From Panaeolus papilionaceus (taxonomy: Eukaryota; Basidiomycota; Agaricomycetes; Agaricales), in contig JADNRZ010000001.1 in NCBI GenBank assembly GCA_015501605.1, positions 1,178,001-1,242,000 on the forward strand: a stretch of DNA of 64,000 nt, given 5' to 3'. Both the position numbers and the translations under genes were made by a program. How positions within the stretch are numbered: position 1 is the first letter of the stretch; each line of letters starts with the position of its first letter. The notes under the pieces were generated by a model. It did no database searches, had not been told where the DNA came from, and was given only the letters and a program-made list of their open reading frames with translations. Positions 47,629-59,892 of the stretch are shown here, piece after piece.

Positions 47629-48120
47629 ATGTCAGCTGTGCGTAGACATCGATATCCTGAATACTGATCCTATCTGATTCATATCCCTTTCATAGGTCAA
47701 CCCAGTTAATCCGAAGCCTTTTCTCCAAGAGCTGACAGGCAAGCCCGTGTATGTTCGTCTAAAATGGGGATTGGAATATAAGGGTTTCCTTGTGAGCACA
47801 GATGGCTACATGAATCTTCAGGTAAAGCGTCAAATCCGCGACACAAATTTATGTGGTGCTCAGCACGATCTTTGTCTAGCTCGCCAACACGGAAGAGTAC
47901 CAGGATGGAAAGTCCAACGGCGCGTTGGGAGAGGTATTCATTCGGTGTGTAATTTGTCCATCTAAACGTGATCCAAATTAATTGACGAGTTCATAGTTGC
48001 AACAATGTTCTGTATATTATAAGTCTTTTCCTCCTGTGATTATTTTTTTATATCATATTGACATTATTGCTTTTACAGAGAGGCACCCCCGGAAAATGCG
48101 GATTAACATCTGTACAATGA
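47629..48120 (+). CDS. SMF: Small nuclear ribonucleoprotein F (Sm-F), last exon uncertain
   Basis: Exons 47629-47637, 47696-47821, 47880-47944, 47997-48018 and a last exon from 48079. SmF is one of seven Sm ring proteins of spliceosomal snRNPs. Seen: [45 protein letters not shown] (Sm1) and GEVFIRCNNVLYI (Sm2). The first exon holds only three codons. After NNVLYI the expected Arg needs a splice, but the sequence there is ATAAGT, not GTAAGT. Splicing at that point gives YIRG... ending at 48120; another reading gives REAPPENAD ending near 48106; no splicing gives a short hydrophobic end. So the C-terminus is not settled. Confidence 0.88.
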
Positions 48121-48729
48121 TTATCGGGCTGGAATGCATCCGCCCAGGCTCTGTACATCAACACATCCGAGCTCCGCCAGCCCTTAGTATCATAAGTACA
48201 ACAAAATGCACACAAGCGCATTGATCCACTCATCGCAAACATAATGGAATGTGCTCTACTTTCATACCATCGACTCGTTATTATTCATCTGCTGTATGTA
48301 TTTGGAACCATTTTTGTACATAAGCCAACCGATATCAAAAAATAAGTCGACTACATTAATGTGGCCCAATGCATTGAACATGTTCGTATTAGTACTTGTT
48401 CCAGTCCTTTCTACTCGTGTGCAGAATAATGGAAATACTGGATATGGGCTCAATATGAACAGAGAGATAAAGAAGGCCATCAATGTGCGAGTCAGTGAGG
48501 GCTGAGTCAACCTGATGTGAGATTACGTAATAAATGCAGTGCAAATCTGCACCGTGCGCTAGTTTAAACTCCGATCTCAAGATTTATAAGAGACCTCGAA
48601 GTTTTTTTCATTGTCTTTCCACAGCATCCGCCACATTATTCACTACCACCACCACTAAGAATTTCTTTCGCTAATCTAGCAAAAGACTCAACACACGAGA
48701 CATACAACTTTCACCTTTACATCCACCAA
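48121..48729. other. Intergenic without recognised features
   Basis: About 600 bases. Short frames on both strands between 48250 and 48580 overlap each other and show no motif. Confidence 0.5.
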
Positions 48730-49401
48730 ATGGCAAAATCACTACGATCTAAGACCAAGCGCGCTTTCAGATCTAAAAAGAGGGAGGAGGGCGTTTACGC
48801 AGCAACAGCAGCAGCAAGACTCAACCGACTTAACGCAAAGCTACTACAGACGACGAAGAGGGATCCTCAAGGAGATGAGATCCTAGAAGACCCAGAATCA
48901 CAAGCCGATGCGCTAGGTTGGTGTTGGTTCGCAACTTTTGGTCTTTTAGATCCGAACGACATCACTCTGGAGTCGTTGGAACATTTTTCAACAGCGCCTC
49001 CCTCCACAGGGAGAACGCGCACCCTTATGGACAGTCATTCTGACATGTCAGATGATTATGATTCATGATGCTGTTCACGATTTTTTATCGCGGATAGCCA
49101 ATCATTGACACACTTTTCTTGCAGACACCGGTCTTGAAGGCTCAGAGGAACCTCAAGGTCGGTATTTATTCATCAGTGGAACATCACCTGTATTTTTATG
49201 TACATTATTCTTGTAGATGCTATGCCCGTCGATTCCGAGCAGCAATCCGGTCGAGTGTCGACCCATGGCCCCCGCGGCTCAAGACGGGAGGAATGGAGGA
49301 AGTCCAAAGGTCTACCAGCACGAAACGCACCCAACGGCATGAACCGTCAGGGCGGCGTCGCAGCAAGGAGAAAAGCCGGACGCTCGAAGAGGAGACGTTG
49401 A
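48730..49401 (+). CDS. DUF2423 (YBL028C-like) nucleolar protein
   Basis: Exons 48730-48916, 49125-49157, 49217-49401 give 134 residues. Seen: the DUF2423 N-terminus MAKSLRSKTKRAFRSKKREE with GVYAATAAARLNRLNAKL, and the basic C-terminal block STHGPRGSRREEWRKSKG, GMNRQGGVAARRKAGRSKRR. Known: the yeast relative YBL028C is nucleolar and associated with pre-ribosomes. The first intron (48917-49124, 208 nt) is long for this genome and stays open in frame for 50 more codons, so an alternative shorter product ending at 49068 is possible. Confidence 0.88.
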
Positions 49402-49762
49402 CCCTTGTATACCCAGTTCGTATGTGTAATACCATATTAATTTGATCACCACAATTTGCAGGAATCCATTGGTTTCTTTAACAAAGTTTTGTGTATCGTC
49501 TACTACTGTAAGTTCGTTTCTTACTCCTCGTTTGGCCCTTGCTTTTATACCCCGATCGCAGATGATAAAATTTATGTGTCATCGGGAAAAGGAAACGAGG
49601 TATGGATAGATTTTTCTTCTAATGCCTCGATGTCCTGGAATGAACGGTGGTCGATGGACGACATTGTATGTCTCCTCTCATTTCTGTAAGGAGAGCATGA
49701 TCTTGGTGTACTATAGTCGCTCATCAATCAAATGAAAATTATGTTCCAATCGTGAAATTAGC

Positions 49763-50980
49763 TTACGCGAACTCAGCCATTGTTATATGCTCCGTCGTGA
49801 CTCGAACTTCTGGGTGTGGCCGAAGCTTCTGTATACGTAGACGACCGGTGTTATGGTCCCCTTGTGGTTGACTTCCATTCATCCCTGGCGAAAACGACTG
49901 GATGTATATGTCACTGGACCTGAAGTCAAGTAGTCGCAGAACCGCTCGGCAAGCAGCAATGGAGCTGTCTTGTATCAGTGGCATATTTAAACCTGATGAA
50001 TGTACTATGGCTCACGTTATAGAAGCGGCTGGAACCTAAAAAACAAAAAACAAAAAATCAGCGTGAATGCTTCTTCATTACGGCCCATGGACACTTTACA
50101 TACAGTAGCGATACTGGTTTGGACGATGCGACAAGAAAAGGATATCAGAACTTGAGACGGACATGAGGGCCACATTGACCTTACACGTTCATAGGCACTA
50201 TTGTTGCAACGTCAGTGCTACTCAGACTGGGATAAGCTGAACAATATATATTCACCATTTAAGTCCAATATGTTGAAAACCTGTAGTAATTCAGGAAAGT
50301 GACGTGAGTTAATCGAAAGACTTCGAAAGAAAACCGCAATTACCGCCGGAATAGAATTAGTCGAAAATGAAATCAAAAAATATACCAAACCATCCTGAAA
50401 CAAGAGCTTCCAGAGGTCAGTTCTGGCTGAGTGTCGACTAAGTAGTGCAACAGCGGTGCAGACAGTAATGATGAAGTCAAAGCCCATTGCTAGTGTGCAG
50501 TGTGAGTTAACTAGTTACGGCACCATCATCGCTAAAATGATGGCACGAAATAGGCGCCCTTACTGAAAAAGAATGTCGTATTGAGCCAGGAGGGACTGGT
50601 TTGAATAACGACACATGCGTTCCCATTGTTGTCCCATTTAGCGAGTACGATGAACATAGTGCGATAAAGTATTGCCCAATGCGCGACGCAGAGAATTCCA
50701 AGTGCGACAACGATGGAGCGGCGTCGTTCCCAAAGAGCAATTCTGTAGCTAGATTGAGTGAATCCCCAGAGAAAAGTATAAAAAGCTCACGTTCGGAGCA
50801 TCAAAGATGTCGATGCGCATAATATACTCATGTTCCCTGTCCACTATGGGCCGTATGAGTGAAGGTCGGATTGCAAGATATTTTGTTTGTAGGACATACC
50901 GAATTGAAGGTGTAAAGCGCCTGAACAGGACATCAATTGTGAGCTTATATGACCACAACAGGCTTATCGTACCTGACAAT
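49763..50980 (-). CDS. Seven-helix membrane protein, fungal orphan family (intron-rich)
   Basis: The last exons are clear; the 5' end near 50950-51010 is not. Seen in coding order: YRIALWERRRSIVVALGILC then AHWAILYRTMFIVLAKW; CVVIQTSPSWLNTTFFF; MGFDFIITVCTAVALLSRHS; RTDLWKLLFQDGLVYFLI; NSIPAVFNILDLNVPAASIT joined to SIAACRAVLRLLDF; soluble tail ending MAEFA at 49763. This layout of helices resembles the membrane family common in Agaricomycetes to which the gene at 7114-9184 is also related in style. Role unknown; receptor-like topology is inference. Confidence 0.65.
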
Positions 50981-52388
50981 TGATCTATGAGAAATTATAA
51001 AGGATGAGACCGAGGAGAACAGTGGAAGGTGAAACGGTCAAACCTCGTTCCGTGCAGAGAAAGCAATGATTCTAGTGCAAACGGGTCAAACCAGCACCGT
51101 AAAGGGTGAAAGAGCGAAAATTGAACGCTCACAAGCCAATAAAGGAGAAAAGCATGCAGTAGCGGCAGAGGAAAAAGAACACTGTCTACCCGTCAGTGGC
51201 CAACGCGGATGTGAATCGCGAGATAGAAATCACCCTGGGGTATTGGATGGCGGAACGTCAGTGCTCTCTTTTGGACACTCGTAAGTACGTGGGTTCAACT
51301 CTCACCAAAGGCCAGCGAAACGTCCTTTTCCCAGTGAGCAAAGACCATTCAAAGTCCCAAGTAACGAAAACCTCCCAAACATAGACCCCGAAAAAAGCGA
51401 AGGTCATTTGATGGAAGATACCTGGGTGGATGCAAATATTTTACTCCCTGAAAGGTAAAGTGGTTTGTAAACACATACCCGAATCTCTTTCATTCTCTTC
51501 GGCGCTGGACCACTGCACCATAGTTGAGACAAAGCAAAGTGATGGACTGAACACTCTTCCAAACCCTGTTTTTATACCAATACCCACCCAATACCCTGTC
51601 CTGTTGTTACGGGGCTCGCGGCCACAATTTCACTATCTGTCAGACTTCCCGATCAAAGAATATCACCCCCCTACGAATTGGAACATGAGCATACTCTAAT
51701 TGCCTTCGCAGTCGGAGCGACCTGACCCATATTGAGATAGAAATTCGATCGAGAAGGTGAAAATTAAAAGGCTGTCATTATAACTTCGTCGGCGTGGGTT
51801 CCTTTTGCAACAGGCAACACGGATACAGAAATCCTCTTGTTGTATGCCGCGAACCAACGTAGCAGTGCCACGACAGATGCGGATGCAGAAATAGGAGAGA
51901 AAATAACAAATACAGACACAGAAATACCCCCAGTTAAAAGTTCGCTCTTAGCGGCGCTATGATTCAAGAAGTCGAGTTTTGGAGTTGGAAGCTTGAGCGT
52001 CTAAGGCCTTTGAGGTTTGGCGGAGAAGCAGCAAGCTCGTCCTTGCCTGGGGAAGTGTTCCGAGGAGAGAACAAGTATCTCATCAAACAAGGCAAGCCCG
52101 CTCGAGAGGAGGTGATGCTTAAGTCACAGTAACTTTAAGTAGCCTGTGGACATTGACCCCATCCCCTCGTATTGGCGGCTATCAGCATTCCATCATTTCC
52201 CCACCGTCCACCCAGCAAGACCACAAAAGTTTAGTCCGGGACAGTGTAGGTACATCGAGCAACAGATTCGCATCACCTCATATGCACGCTTCTCATGGTT
52301 TTCCTCTCTGACTTTGATACCTAATAAATGGAAAGCTAAAAATCTTGATTGCATCGATGATTAGGTTTCACGAAAGTAGGAATACTTC
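50981..52388. other. Intergenic without recognised features
   Basis: About 1.4 kb. A frame at 51764-51967 on the minus strand is driven by a short imperfect repeat of GATGCGGATACAG-like units and is not supported as a gene. A T-arm-like hairpin near 51291 is not a tRNA (see rejected items). Confidence 0.5.
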
Positions 52389-55003
52389 TCAGCTACACCA
52401 AACGGATACAGTACTATCAGCTCCGCAACTAACCAGCCAAGGCTGCTTGCTTGACCATCGGACCTGGAGGACGCCTAGACCGTCAACGACTTCGTGTCCC
52501 CTCAAAATTTTGAGGGGAACGATAAGAGGATCCGTCATCAAATCGTTGTAAACTCGCGAATGGAAAATTTGTATCGAACCGTCATCAGATGATGAGGCGA
52601 ACAGAGGGTACGTGGGATGGAAGTGTAAAGAACGGATGGCGCGTGAATGGTACCTATCCGAGTCAACAAGTCAGTGTCGTTCTGGCCTAGTGTACGTTCT
52701 CATGCTTACCGCAAGACCTTGTACGGTTTCTCACTGAGTTCCAGATCGAACCAACACAGTTTACGGTCATACCCTCCAACGATAAGATGATCACCAGAGG
52801 GGTGCACGTCCATAGACGAGATCCACCGAATACCAGGAAGCAGTGTCTTGATAAGCTTCTGCTCTGAAAGGTTGTAGATGCGGACGTATTGCTGCGTCTA
52901 GGTACATGTATGTCAAAGAACGAGCTAAGCTTGAGTGGGAACAAGTCTTACAGCGACAAAGAGATGAGGTTTTGTGGGGTGGAACAAAACGTTTTGGACG
53001 GTTCCCTTGATTTTTTTGAATGGCGCTTGCGAATGCCGTCTTGTAATCTGATGAATCAAAACACCGCCCTTTTCTCCGCCTCCTGTAGCTATTTTGCGGG
53101 CCTTTGAGTTCAGGGGTTATACAAAGAAAGAAAAATACGACGTACAAACACTGGCGAGATAGTCCCCGCGTCTGTGCCAACTAAATTGGCCAGGTAAACC
53201 TGACGAAGGAGGTAGGGAAAGTGACAAGATCGGTTTGTCTGATGACCATGACGAAGCAGCAACTGAAGACCATTTGACGGGAGATGGAGTGGTAGGTGCT
53301 GGTGGGAGAACTGCAGGTGAAAGTACAGAAACAGTAAGTGCAGAAATGGCGGGTTCAACATTCGGGGGAATGATGAAATGCACAGTGTCTTCACTATGAA
53401 AGGCGTCAGTAGTTGACGTTTGTTCGAAAAATATTCACTTACATTCCAACAGCAAAGTAGCTGACGTCTGTACGAGGGCACCAAGCCAACGCGCCGACTT
53501 TCCCAGAAAATTTCCACCTTTTGACCTCTCGGCCAACCATTACCTCCCAAAGACTGACAATACCCTCTTCATCACCACTCACTACCCATGCACCATCTGG
53601 ACTAATGCTGAGGCACCTGGCTCGACCTTTTGCGTGATAAAATTGGAGACTGCGATAATTAGGGAACGGCTTGAGGCTACTGGGGCTGGGAAGTTTGGGA
53701 ATCAAACTCTTCGGGTCAATGTTGAGCTTGACGCGTTGTACCCGAGGAGCGAGGTACAAGTCCAATTGTCGATTGAAGCGCTCGTTAATGAATCGATCAT
53801 AAGCTGGAACCAAGCGGAGGGAAGAATACTTCTGAGGCAGGAAATTGCGTTCCCGGTCTTCAGGGTCTTGAGATTCCCACTCTTTTCTCTCATCCTCTGT
53901 AGGTAGATACTCTTCAGGTGGGTTATATGATTCCGCGTTGGTGGGTAGACGAGGTTTGGGCGCGGGAAGTGGTGGATTTGAAGTAGAGGGCTCTGATGAC
54001 CAGATAGCGTAGGGTTCGAATTTATTGGTGGATTTGGGCTTATTGGGAACAATGCGACCTTGACGAATCGCGCGAACAATTTTAAGCACCTAACTTTTAC
54101 AATCAACGAGTGTCATAGGGTTAAGATAATGCATAATTACCTTCTGTTTCTCCCAACGACTGGGCACCCAGCGACGTTTGGGCTGTAACGCTCCTGATAA
54201 TGGCATGATTTCCTCCTTTCCTTTTCCTGTAAACCACTCAACGGTGGGTTCATAAGGGTCATATGAAGCGTCGGGATTTTCGCCATCATGAAGTCTACGA
54301 ATGATATCCAACTCTTCAGCGGTCAGTGGTCTGTCCATTTGTACGTTTTTATCGAAGGCGGACGTCCTGCTAGACGTCAGATATTCATTCAGTCTGGTTG
54401 AGTGAGCACTACTTACCACGCCGATGCATCGTCCACAGTGGCCAAAAATTTGTCCAGCTCGTCCCCTTTAGCAGGGCGCAATACTTTCTTCCCATTGATA
54501 TCGTACCCAATGTGTGGCATATCGTCGTACCAGTGCATAGGAACATTTCCAACACAGTTGGGTGTCTATTTTGCATATGTCAGAGGTAGGTCAAAGAGCA
54601 AAGTGACATCACTCACGTCTTCCGTCGATGAATCCGAATCATAATCTGGTTCTATGTCTGGATAAACGAGCTTTGGTTGGTTTGTAATTTCTGAGACGAT
54701 TGTTTTCGCCTTAGGAAAGACGCGAATTTCGCTACCGCTGTCGCTTTCAGCATCGGTCTCTTCGTCTTCGTCTTCTTCATCTTCTTCATCTTCCCCGTCC
54801 CCTTCCTCATCTTCATCGCTACTCTCACCTACTAGCTCGGGGAATTCGTCGACATCTCCGTCGTCACTTGATGCATTCCCGCCGTCCTCTTCATCGCTGA
54901 GCATCTCCAGGTTGCCAATCGCCTGCAAATTTTGCTGCTCCTCATCGTCCGAGTCTGGTTGCTTCCTCTTGGAGGTTGATTTTAGTGTTGTGCCCTTGGA
55001 CAT
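52389..55003 (-). CDS. ERB1: Ribosome biogenesis protein Erb1/BOP1
   Basis: Exons, in coding order: 55003-54617, 54565-54417, 54366-54141, 54089-53443, 53393-53150, 53101-52952, 52897-52710, 52653-52389; 751 residues. Erb1 forms the PeBoW complex with Nop7/Pes1 and Ytm1/WDR12 and is needed for 27S pre-rRNA processing and 60S assembly in the nucleolus. Seen: acidic N-terminus (long Glu/Asp runs), [18 protein letters not shown], the BOP1NT block with [28 protein letters not shown] and [12 protein letters not shown], then WD repeats ([58 protein letters not shown]), ending [15 protein letters not shown] perfect 20-bp palindrome lies in the last exon. Confidence 0.96.
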
Positions 55004-55309
55004 TTTTGTGTTCGTCTAGAGGTGATAAGCCGACGACAAAGGCTATTTTGTTGCTGTACAGCAACTTTTGAATTCACGAATTGAATCTCTTGGTCGAAAT
55101 TGAATGCCGATCATATTTTATTGAGCACGTGATCATGAGGGCAAATCTATAGGGGCGATAGCGATCAAATTAAACAAACACAAACATTATTCTAAATCTC
55201 AACTGAACTCTTAAGCTTAGGACATAACTGAGCTTTAACTACTTCATCCATACATATACCTTGATTACAATTCACCGCATTCTCCAAAAAGGTTGCAATA
55301 CATCTCAAC

Positions 55310-57307
55310 ATGGTTAATTATGGCGGAGGTACGCGTCAAATTAGTCGAACGCGTTCGAGGTCGCGTTATTTACCTGCTTCCATTAGATGAGGTCTCGGCG
55401 CTTGTTATTGACATAGGTTCATCCTCATTACGCGCTGGATATGCCGGCGATGATGCTCCAAAAGCCATTATTCCAACGACCTATGGGTATACCCTTGCGC
55501 CACCTGATACTGATGTTCCAATGGGCGAAAATGGGTCAACACCTGCCAGACCAAGAATCGCAAACATTTATGTTGGACAGAACGGCCCTTCAATATGGAG
55601 AGAGGATATGGAAATAGGCAATCCAATCGTTGATGGATTAAGTGAGTGCTTTATTGCTGATTATACTTTGCCGTTTTAAAGCTATTTACAGTTCAAGATT
55701 TCCATCCCATTAAACCGTTGATCGAGCATGCACTAGAAAAGGTTATGCGCGTCAATGCCTCAGAGCACCCTATCCTCGTCACAGAACCCGCTTGGAATAC
55801 ACCTGCTAATCGAGAACGTATGGCTGAAATAATGTTCGAGGAATTCAATGTGCCTGCATTTTACATTGCCAACACCGGTGTCCTGAATGCGTTAGTTTCT
55901 CTCTCCTCAATTCATCATCGAATCTCACGACCTCCTTAAAGATTCGCTGCAGGCAAAGGGTCTGCGCTTGTTATTGATGTGGGCCAAAATATGGCAAGCA
56001 TCACACCCGTTGTTGATGGCTTTGTTCTTCGCAAAGGTGCACACAACACTTAGTGTACTCCAATATTTAAGGCTCATCGAATCATTTCAGGACTCATGTA
56101 CTCTCCACTTCCAAAACTCGTCCAAGCACAAGCACGACACATACTCACAAGACAACCAAATATCCTGGTCCCTCACCAATTAATCGCATCCAAACTAGTG
56201 CGTCTCGCCGATCTACGCACGACGTCAAACTAATATTTTTGTCAAGCCCGTAGATATGAATGCACTGCCCAACTTTACCCCTCGACAGGACAGGATTTCA
56301 GGTACCACAGATAGCTGGAGATTGTGGGCCGAGAATCGAGAAGTTGAAGAATGGGTGCAAAGTGTAGCTGGCGTTCTTGAGCAAGGTTGGAATGATCAGT
56401 GCGTCCCATTCATCATCGTTCCAATTCGGATAAGTCATCTCATATATTTCTCTTTCATTTCAGCCTGGCCAGCACACGCCCTCCCAAGCAATACGAGTTC
56501 CCAACCGGCTTCAACACCTACTTCGGACCTGAACGGTATCAAGTTGGGGAACAATTCTTCATGCATTCTCAGTCGCTTTTGGTGTGTCGAAATTTTTTTT
56601 GACCTTTTCAGATGAGTGAAACTCAGTATGCCTCATTACTTTAGGCCAGCAACCCTCACCTCCCAAAGCACATACCTGCTCTGATTGGCGAATCTCTTCG
56701 AAATACCGAACCAGAGCTTCGACAGGTGCTCCTAGGGAACGTCGTACTGACTGGTGGTGGAACACTTTTCCATGGATTTGCGGAACGGCTTGCTGCTGAA
56801 CTGGGGCGTTTTGTACCTCATGTGCGTCTTTTACTGCTTATTATAATTATGTGTGCTACTCCTCTGCCTATAAACCACACTGTAATATCCATATCACCGT
56901 CCTTTCGGACTGCTCCCTTCCATTAATTTTAGATTGCCGTTCCATTTTTGTTTCTTTTTTTGATACAGCATGTTGAACAACATTTTTTACAACAGCACAA
57001 AATCCATGCTCCTGGTAATCCAGTCGAACGTCGGTACGGTGGATGGCTAGGTGGTAGTATCCTTGGTAGTTTGGGGACATTCCACCAGCTTTGGATTAGC
57101 AAGGAAGAGTGGCAGGTAAGTAAAACAAACTCAATCTTCTACCATGCATTTTTCCCCTTGGCATTTCCTATCGTTCGAGTTATGCTGGGATCAGATGACC
57201 TTTTTATCATCGTCTTGTTGCTCTCATTATGTTGTGCATTTACTCACATTTCCTGCCCTGACTTGTAGGAACACGGAAAAGCTATTGTTGGCCAGAGGTG
57301 CAAGTAG
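55310..57307 (+). CDS. ARP4: Actin-related protein 4 (Arp4/BAF53-type)
   Basis: Exons 55310-55328, 55387-55641, 55692-55890, 55942-56036, 56091-56197, 56247-56398, 56464-56581, 56645-56821, 56969-57115, 57269-57307 give 435 residues. Arp4 is a nuclear actin-like subunit of NuA4, SWR1 and INO80 complexes. Seen: [25 protein letters not shown] split over phosphate-1 motif, [70 protein letters not shown] and a C-terminal [20 protein letters not shown]. Before HKIHAPGNP two in-frame acceptors exist 27 nt apart (exon from 56969 or 56996), so products of 435 or 426 residues are possible. First exon is only 19 nt of coding sequence. Head-to-head with ERB1, about 306 bases apart. Confidence 0.95.
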
Positions 57308-57724
57308 ATAAACACCGACGAACCTAGTTGCGACCCCATTAGTTGTACGAGTATGCTTTATTTTTGCTTAATGCATAACCCCCTTGTGTCAGTATCAGTG
57401 TATCTTATTGAGATAGGTTTACGATTTGTCAATTACGACAAACACGAAGTGCACTTGGGTGCCATTTGGACTTTGAACATACTCACAACATGCCCACTTG
57501 AGGCTTCGAACAGAAGATACTCATCTCTTTCTTCCTTGTCAGGGCCCACACTTCCAGACAACGGATGTTTCCCAGTATAACATGACTGCAGGGAATAGCC
57601 ATCTGATCAGACTCTCGATTGGAAACGGAAAAGCGGTTGGAGACAAGGCAACATTCGTCGAAAGGAGATTAGGAGTAAGTTGCACACGACATCGTATAAG
57701 CCACATCTCATGCACACCAATGAT
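57308..57724. other. Convergent 3' region between ARP4 and the tandem membrane family
   Basis: About 415 bases with no supported gene; the frame at 57498-57752 overlaps the antisense of the last exon of the next gene and has no motif. Confidence 0.5.
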
Positions 57725-59299
57725 TCATCTGGAATGCAAGTTAATATTCTGATGGTAAGGTGGTGGTGTCTCGTCGTCATTTAAGGACCTGATATGGAGC
57801 GAACCTCTTCGAAGCGGAAGGTCTTCGATCAGTGTTCCCTTCGGGGTGGTCGCTGAACTCGACAAAGAGCCTGGAGACACTATCTTATGTCTGGGCATAT
57901 CGGTGGATGCCTGTATGGATGGGTCGTAGGGCTCGGCAGCTTCAGTAGGAATTATCTTGCTTCGGCGACGACGCCAGAGGAAAACAGCAAGTCCTACCAG
58001 AACAAGTCCACCAACAACCATGTTAACGGTTATCGCGATGACTACCGGCTGAGAACGGGCTAGACCACGGAAGACGAGACATAAATGTATGAGCCTTGAC
58101 TTGAAAAACACGGTTTGAATGCACTTACTCCCCGATTTGTGTGCACTCGGTGATGGTGTATTACCGAGAGGGTTGTGTGTGGATGAGGGTCTTGCGGATG
58201 GTGTTTGCGTTTGAGAGGTAACATGAGCAGATGGCAAAGGTGCATCCTGTATAACCAAATGGTGAAGTCCCAGAGGCCTTCCAGTTGTCGATGCATATGT
58301 CACTTCTAAGCGATGCATCCCTGGTGCAAGTTCCTCGGTTGTTAGATACGGTAGACCGATCTGCCTGGCTGAGGGAGCAGAGGAAATACGAGGAATTGTG
58401 AAAGTGTTCGAAGGGTAGTTGTCTAGTATGTACGTCGCCGTCGATTCCTCTATGCTGCCCCTGAAAGAGGGTTCATGAAACCCATACCATCTCAATTGAG
58501 TTCCTGTTCCCGTTCAGAGCAAGTCAGTTGAGAGTGAAGCAGAGGAGATGCATATGGCAAGTGTTCTTACCACTGAAGTTTATAACGACTTTGGATCCGT
58601 TGGTGCTGGTGTAATGCCCAAGGTCCGTCACTCGCCATTTTAACGATTTCGGATCAGGATCGTCGTAATCGATCATCGATGCGTTGTGTCGCATGTAAAT
58701 AAGTGCATTCTCAAGGTTTGTAGAAGGCGAAGGAGTCACTTTGAGAGTATCGAAGTGAACTTCTGGCGAGAAATCCGCCACTGCGTCAACATGGATGGCA
58801 AAATTAAGGGAATGAACGCCGTCAGGCGAAAGGTCGCTCGCATCGCATAATGGAACCGTATTCGCTCGTCGATTGTGTGTCCTACTGTCTGGTGCTACCG
58901 CAACGTTCTTGCCATCTATTAGACAAGTCATACGCCAAACGGCGGAAGTGCCAGGACCTGGTGGTACATCGACCGTCCCCTCAACAACAACGCGGATACC
59001 TGCAGAGATAAAGCGATTGAAGGAATGAGCTTCACAATAAGACCACGGCCATGCATGGTCAGACTATTTCGACGAAAGAGAATCACACCTGTAAAGTTAG
59101 TGGATAAACTGGCATGAACTACGACGTTTGGTACGGATACCGATGTATCCGCAAAAGGTGGCTCGCCAAAGCGAGAGAAGTCGAGCCTGGAGAAAGGCGG
59201 TCCCGCAGGTTCAGTCCAACCAAGACTGTATTGGATGGCTTTCGATGTACTCGGGATATAATAATATAAGGGAGTGTTTGGGTCATTTATCTTAGACAT
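57725..59299 (-). CDS. Tandem family copy A: single-pass membrane protein with cytoplasmic RRGS and PPPY motifs
   Basis: Exons, in coding order: 59299-59089, 58999-58571, 58503-58129, 58059-57725; 449 residues. Seen: N-terminus without a signal peptide (MSKINDPNTPLYYYIPSTSK), a large presumed outside region in two halves (FGEPPFADTSV; SLNFAIHVDA, NLENALIYMRHNAS, WRVTDLGHYTSTNGSKVV; then LRWYGFHEPS, FTIPRISSAP, HRLEVTYASTTGRPLGLHHL), a Ser/Thr/Pro stalk, one membrane helix of about 24 residues near position 345 ending FLWRRRR as a stop-transfer, then a cytoplasmic tail with KGTLIEDLPLRRGSLHIRS and ETPPPYHQ. RRGS is a PKA-type site and PPPY can bind WW domains (known motifs; function inferred). 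No named family recognised. Best-preserved copy with C. Confidence 0.85.
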
Positions 59300-59892
59300 C
59301 TACACGGGTTTGAACGGGTAAGAGATACTTGGTCAACCACGAACGTCAAGCATAACAACCACCGTGACTCCGACAGGGTCGCCCTTTGGGGAGTATATTT
59401 ATTCACTACTTACTTCATAGAGACGCTTCGACGTCAAAAACAAACAAAGCAGAAAGGATGAACGGCTTCAAACAGGCTGGAGTACTCAGCGAGCGCTTAT
59501 GTATTGAAACTTTATCTGTTGATCTGACCGATACCATCTTTTATTGGCAAACCCCCTCAAACCCCTTTCGTCTTGAAAGGTTGACGTGGATGATATTGAA
59601 GTTAATAATTCAAATACAGGTAGACAATCGCGAGAACTACTCATTGCAAAAAGGAGGAATGAATTAGACGCAACAAATTATATGAAATCGGCACGTTGAA
59701 TCGTTAATATTATAGTGCTGATTATAACATCTTGACTATCTACAAAATTAATAACTTTTGAAGTATTCGTCGTGATGAAGGTGTAGTCAGCCCAACAAGA
59801 GCCAGAGGATCGTCATAACGGAACGCACACACAAGACATTTATCCAATAAGAGATGTGGTGATATAGTGGTGAACACCCGACTCTGAGCACA
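59300..59892. other. Spacer between family copies A and B
   Basis: About 590 bases, holding the promoter of copy A and the 3' region of copy B. AT-rich near 59690-59760. The short frame at 59386-59667 has no motif. Confidence 0.5.

Noticed and set aside
48400..48510. Small frames on both strands between SmF and the DUF2423 gene
   Set aside because: Mutually overlapping, no motif, no splice signals that extend them.
51225..51315. tRNA-like T-arm (GTGGG, TTCAACT, CTCAC) near 51291
   Set aside because: The arm pairs well, but no complementary acceptor stem, D-arm or anticodon arm could be built upstream, so it is most likely chance.
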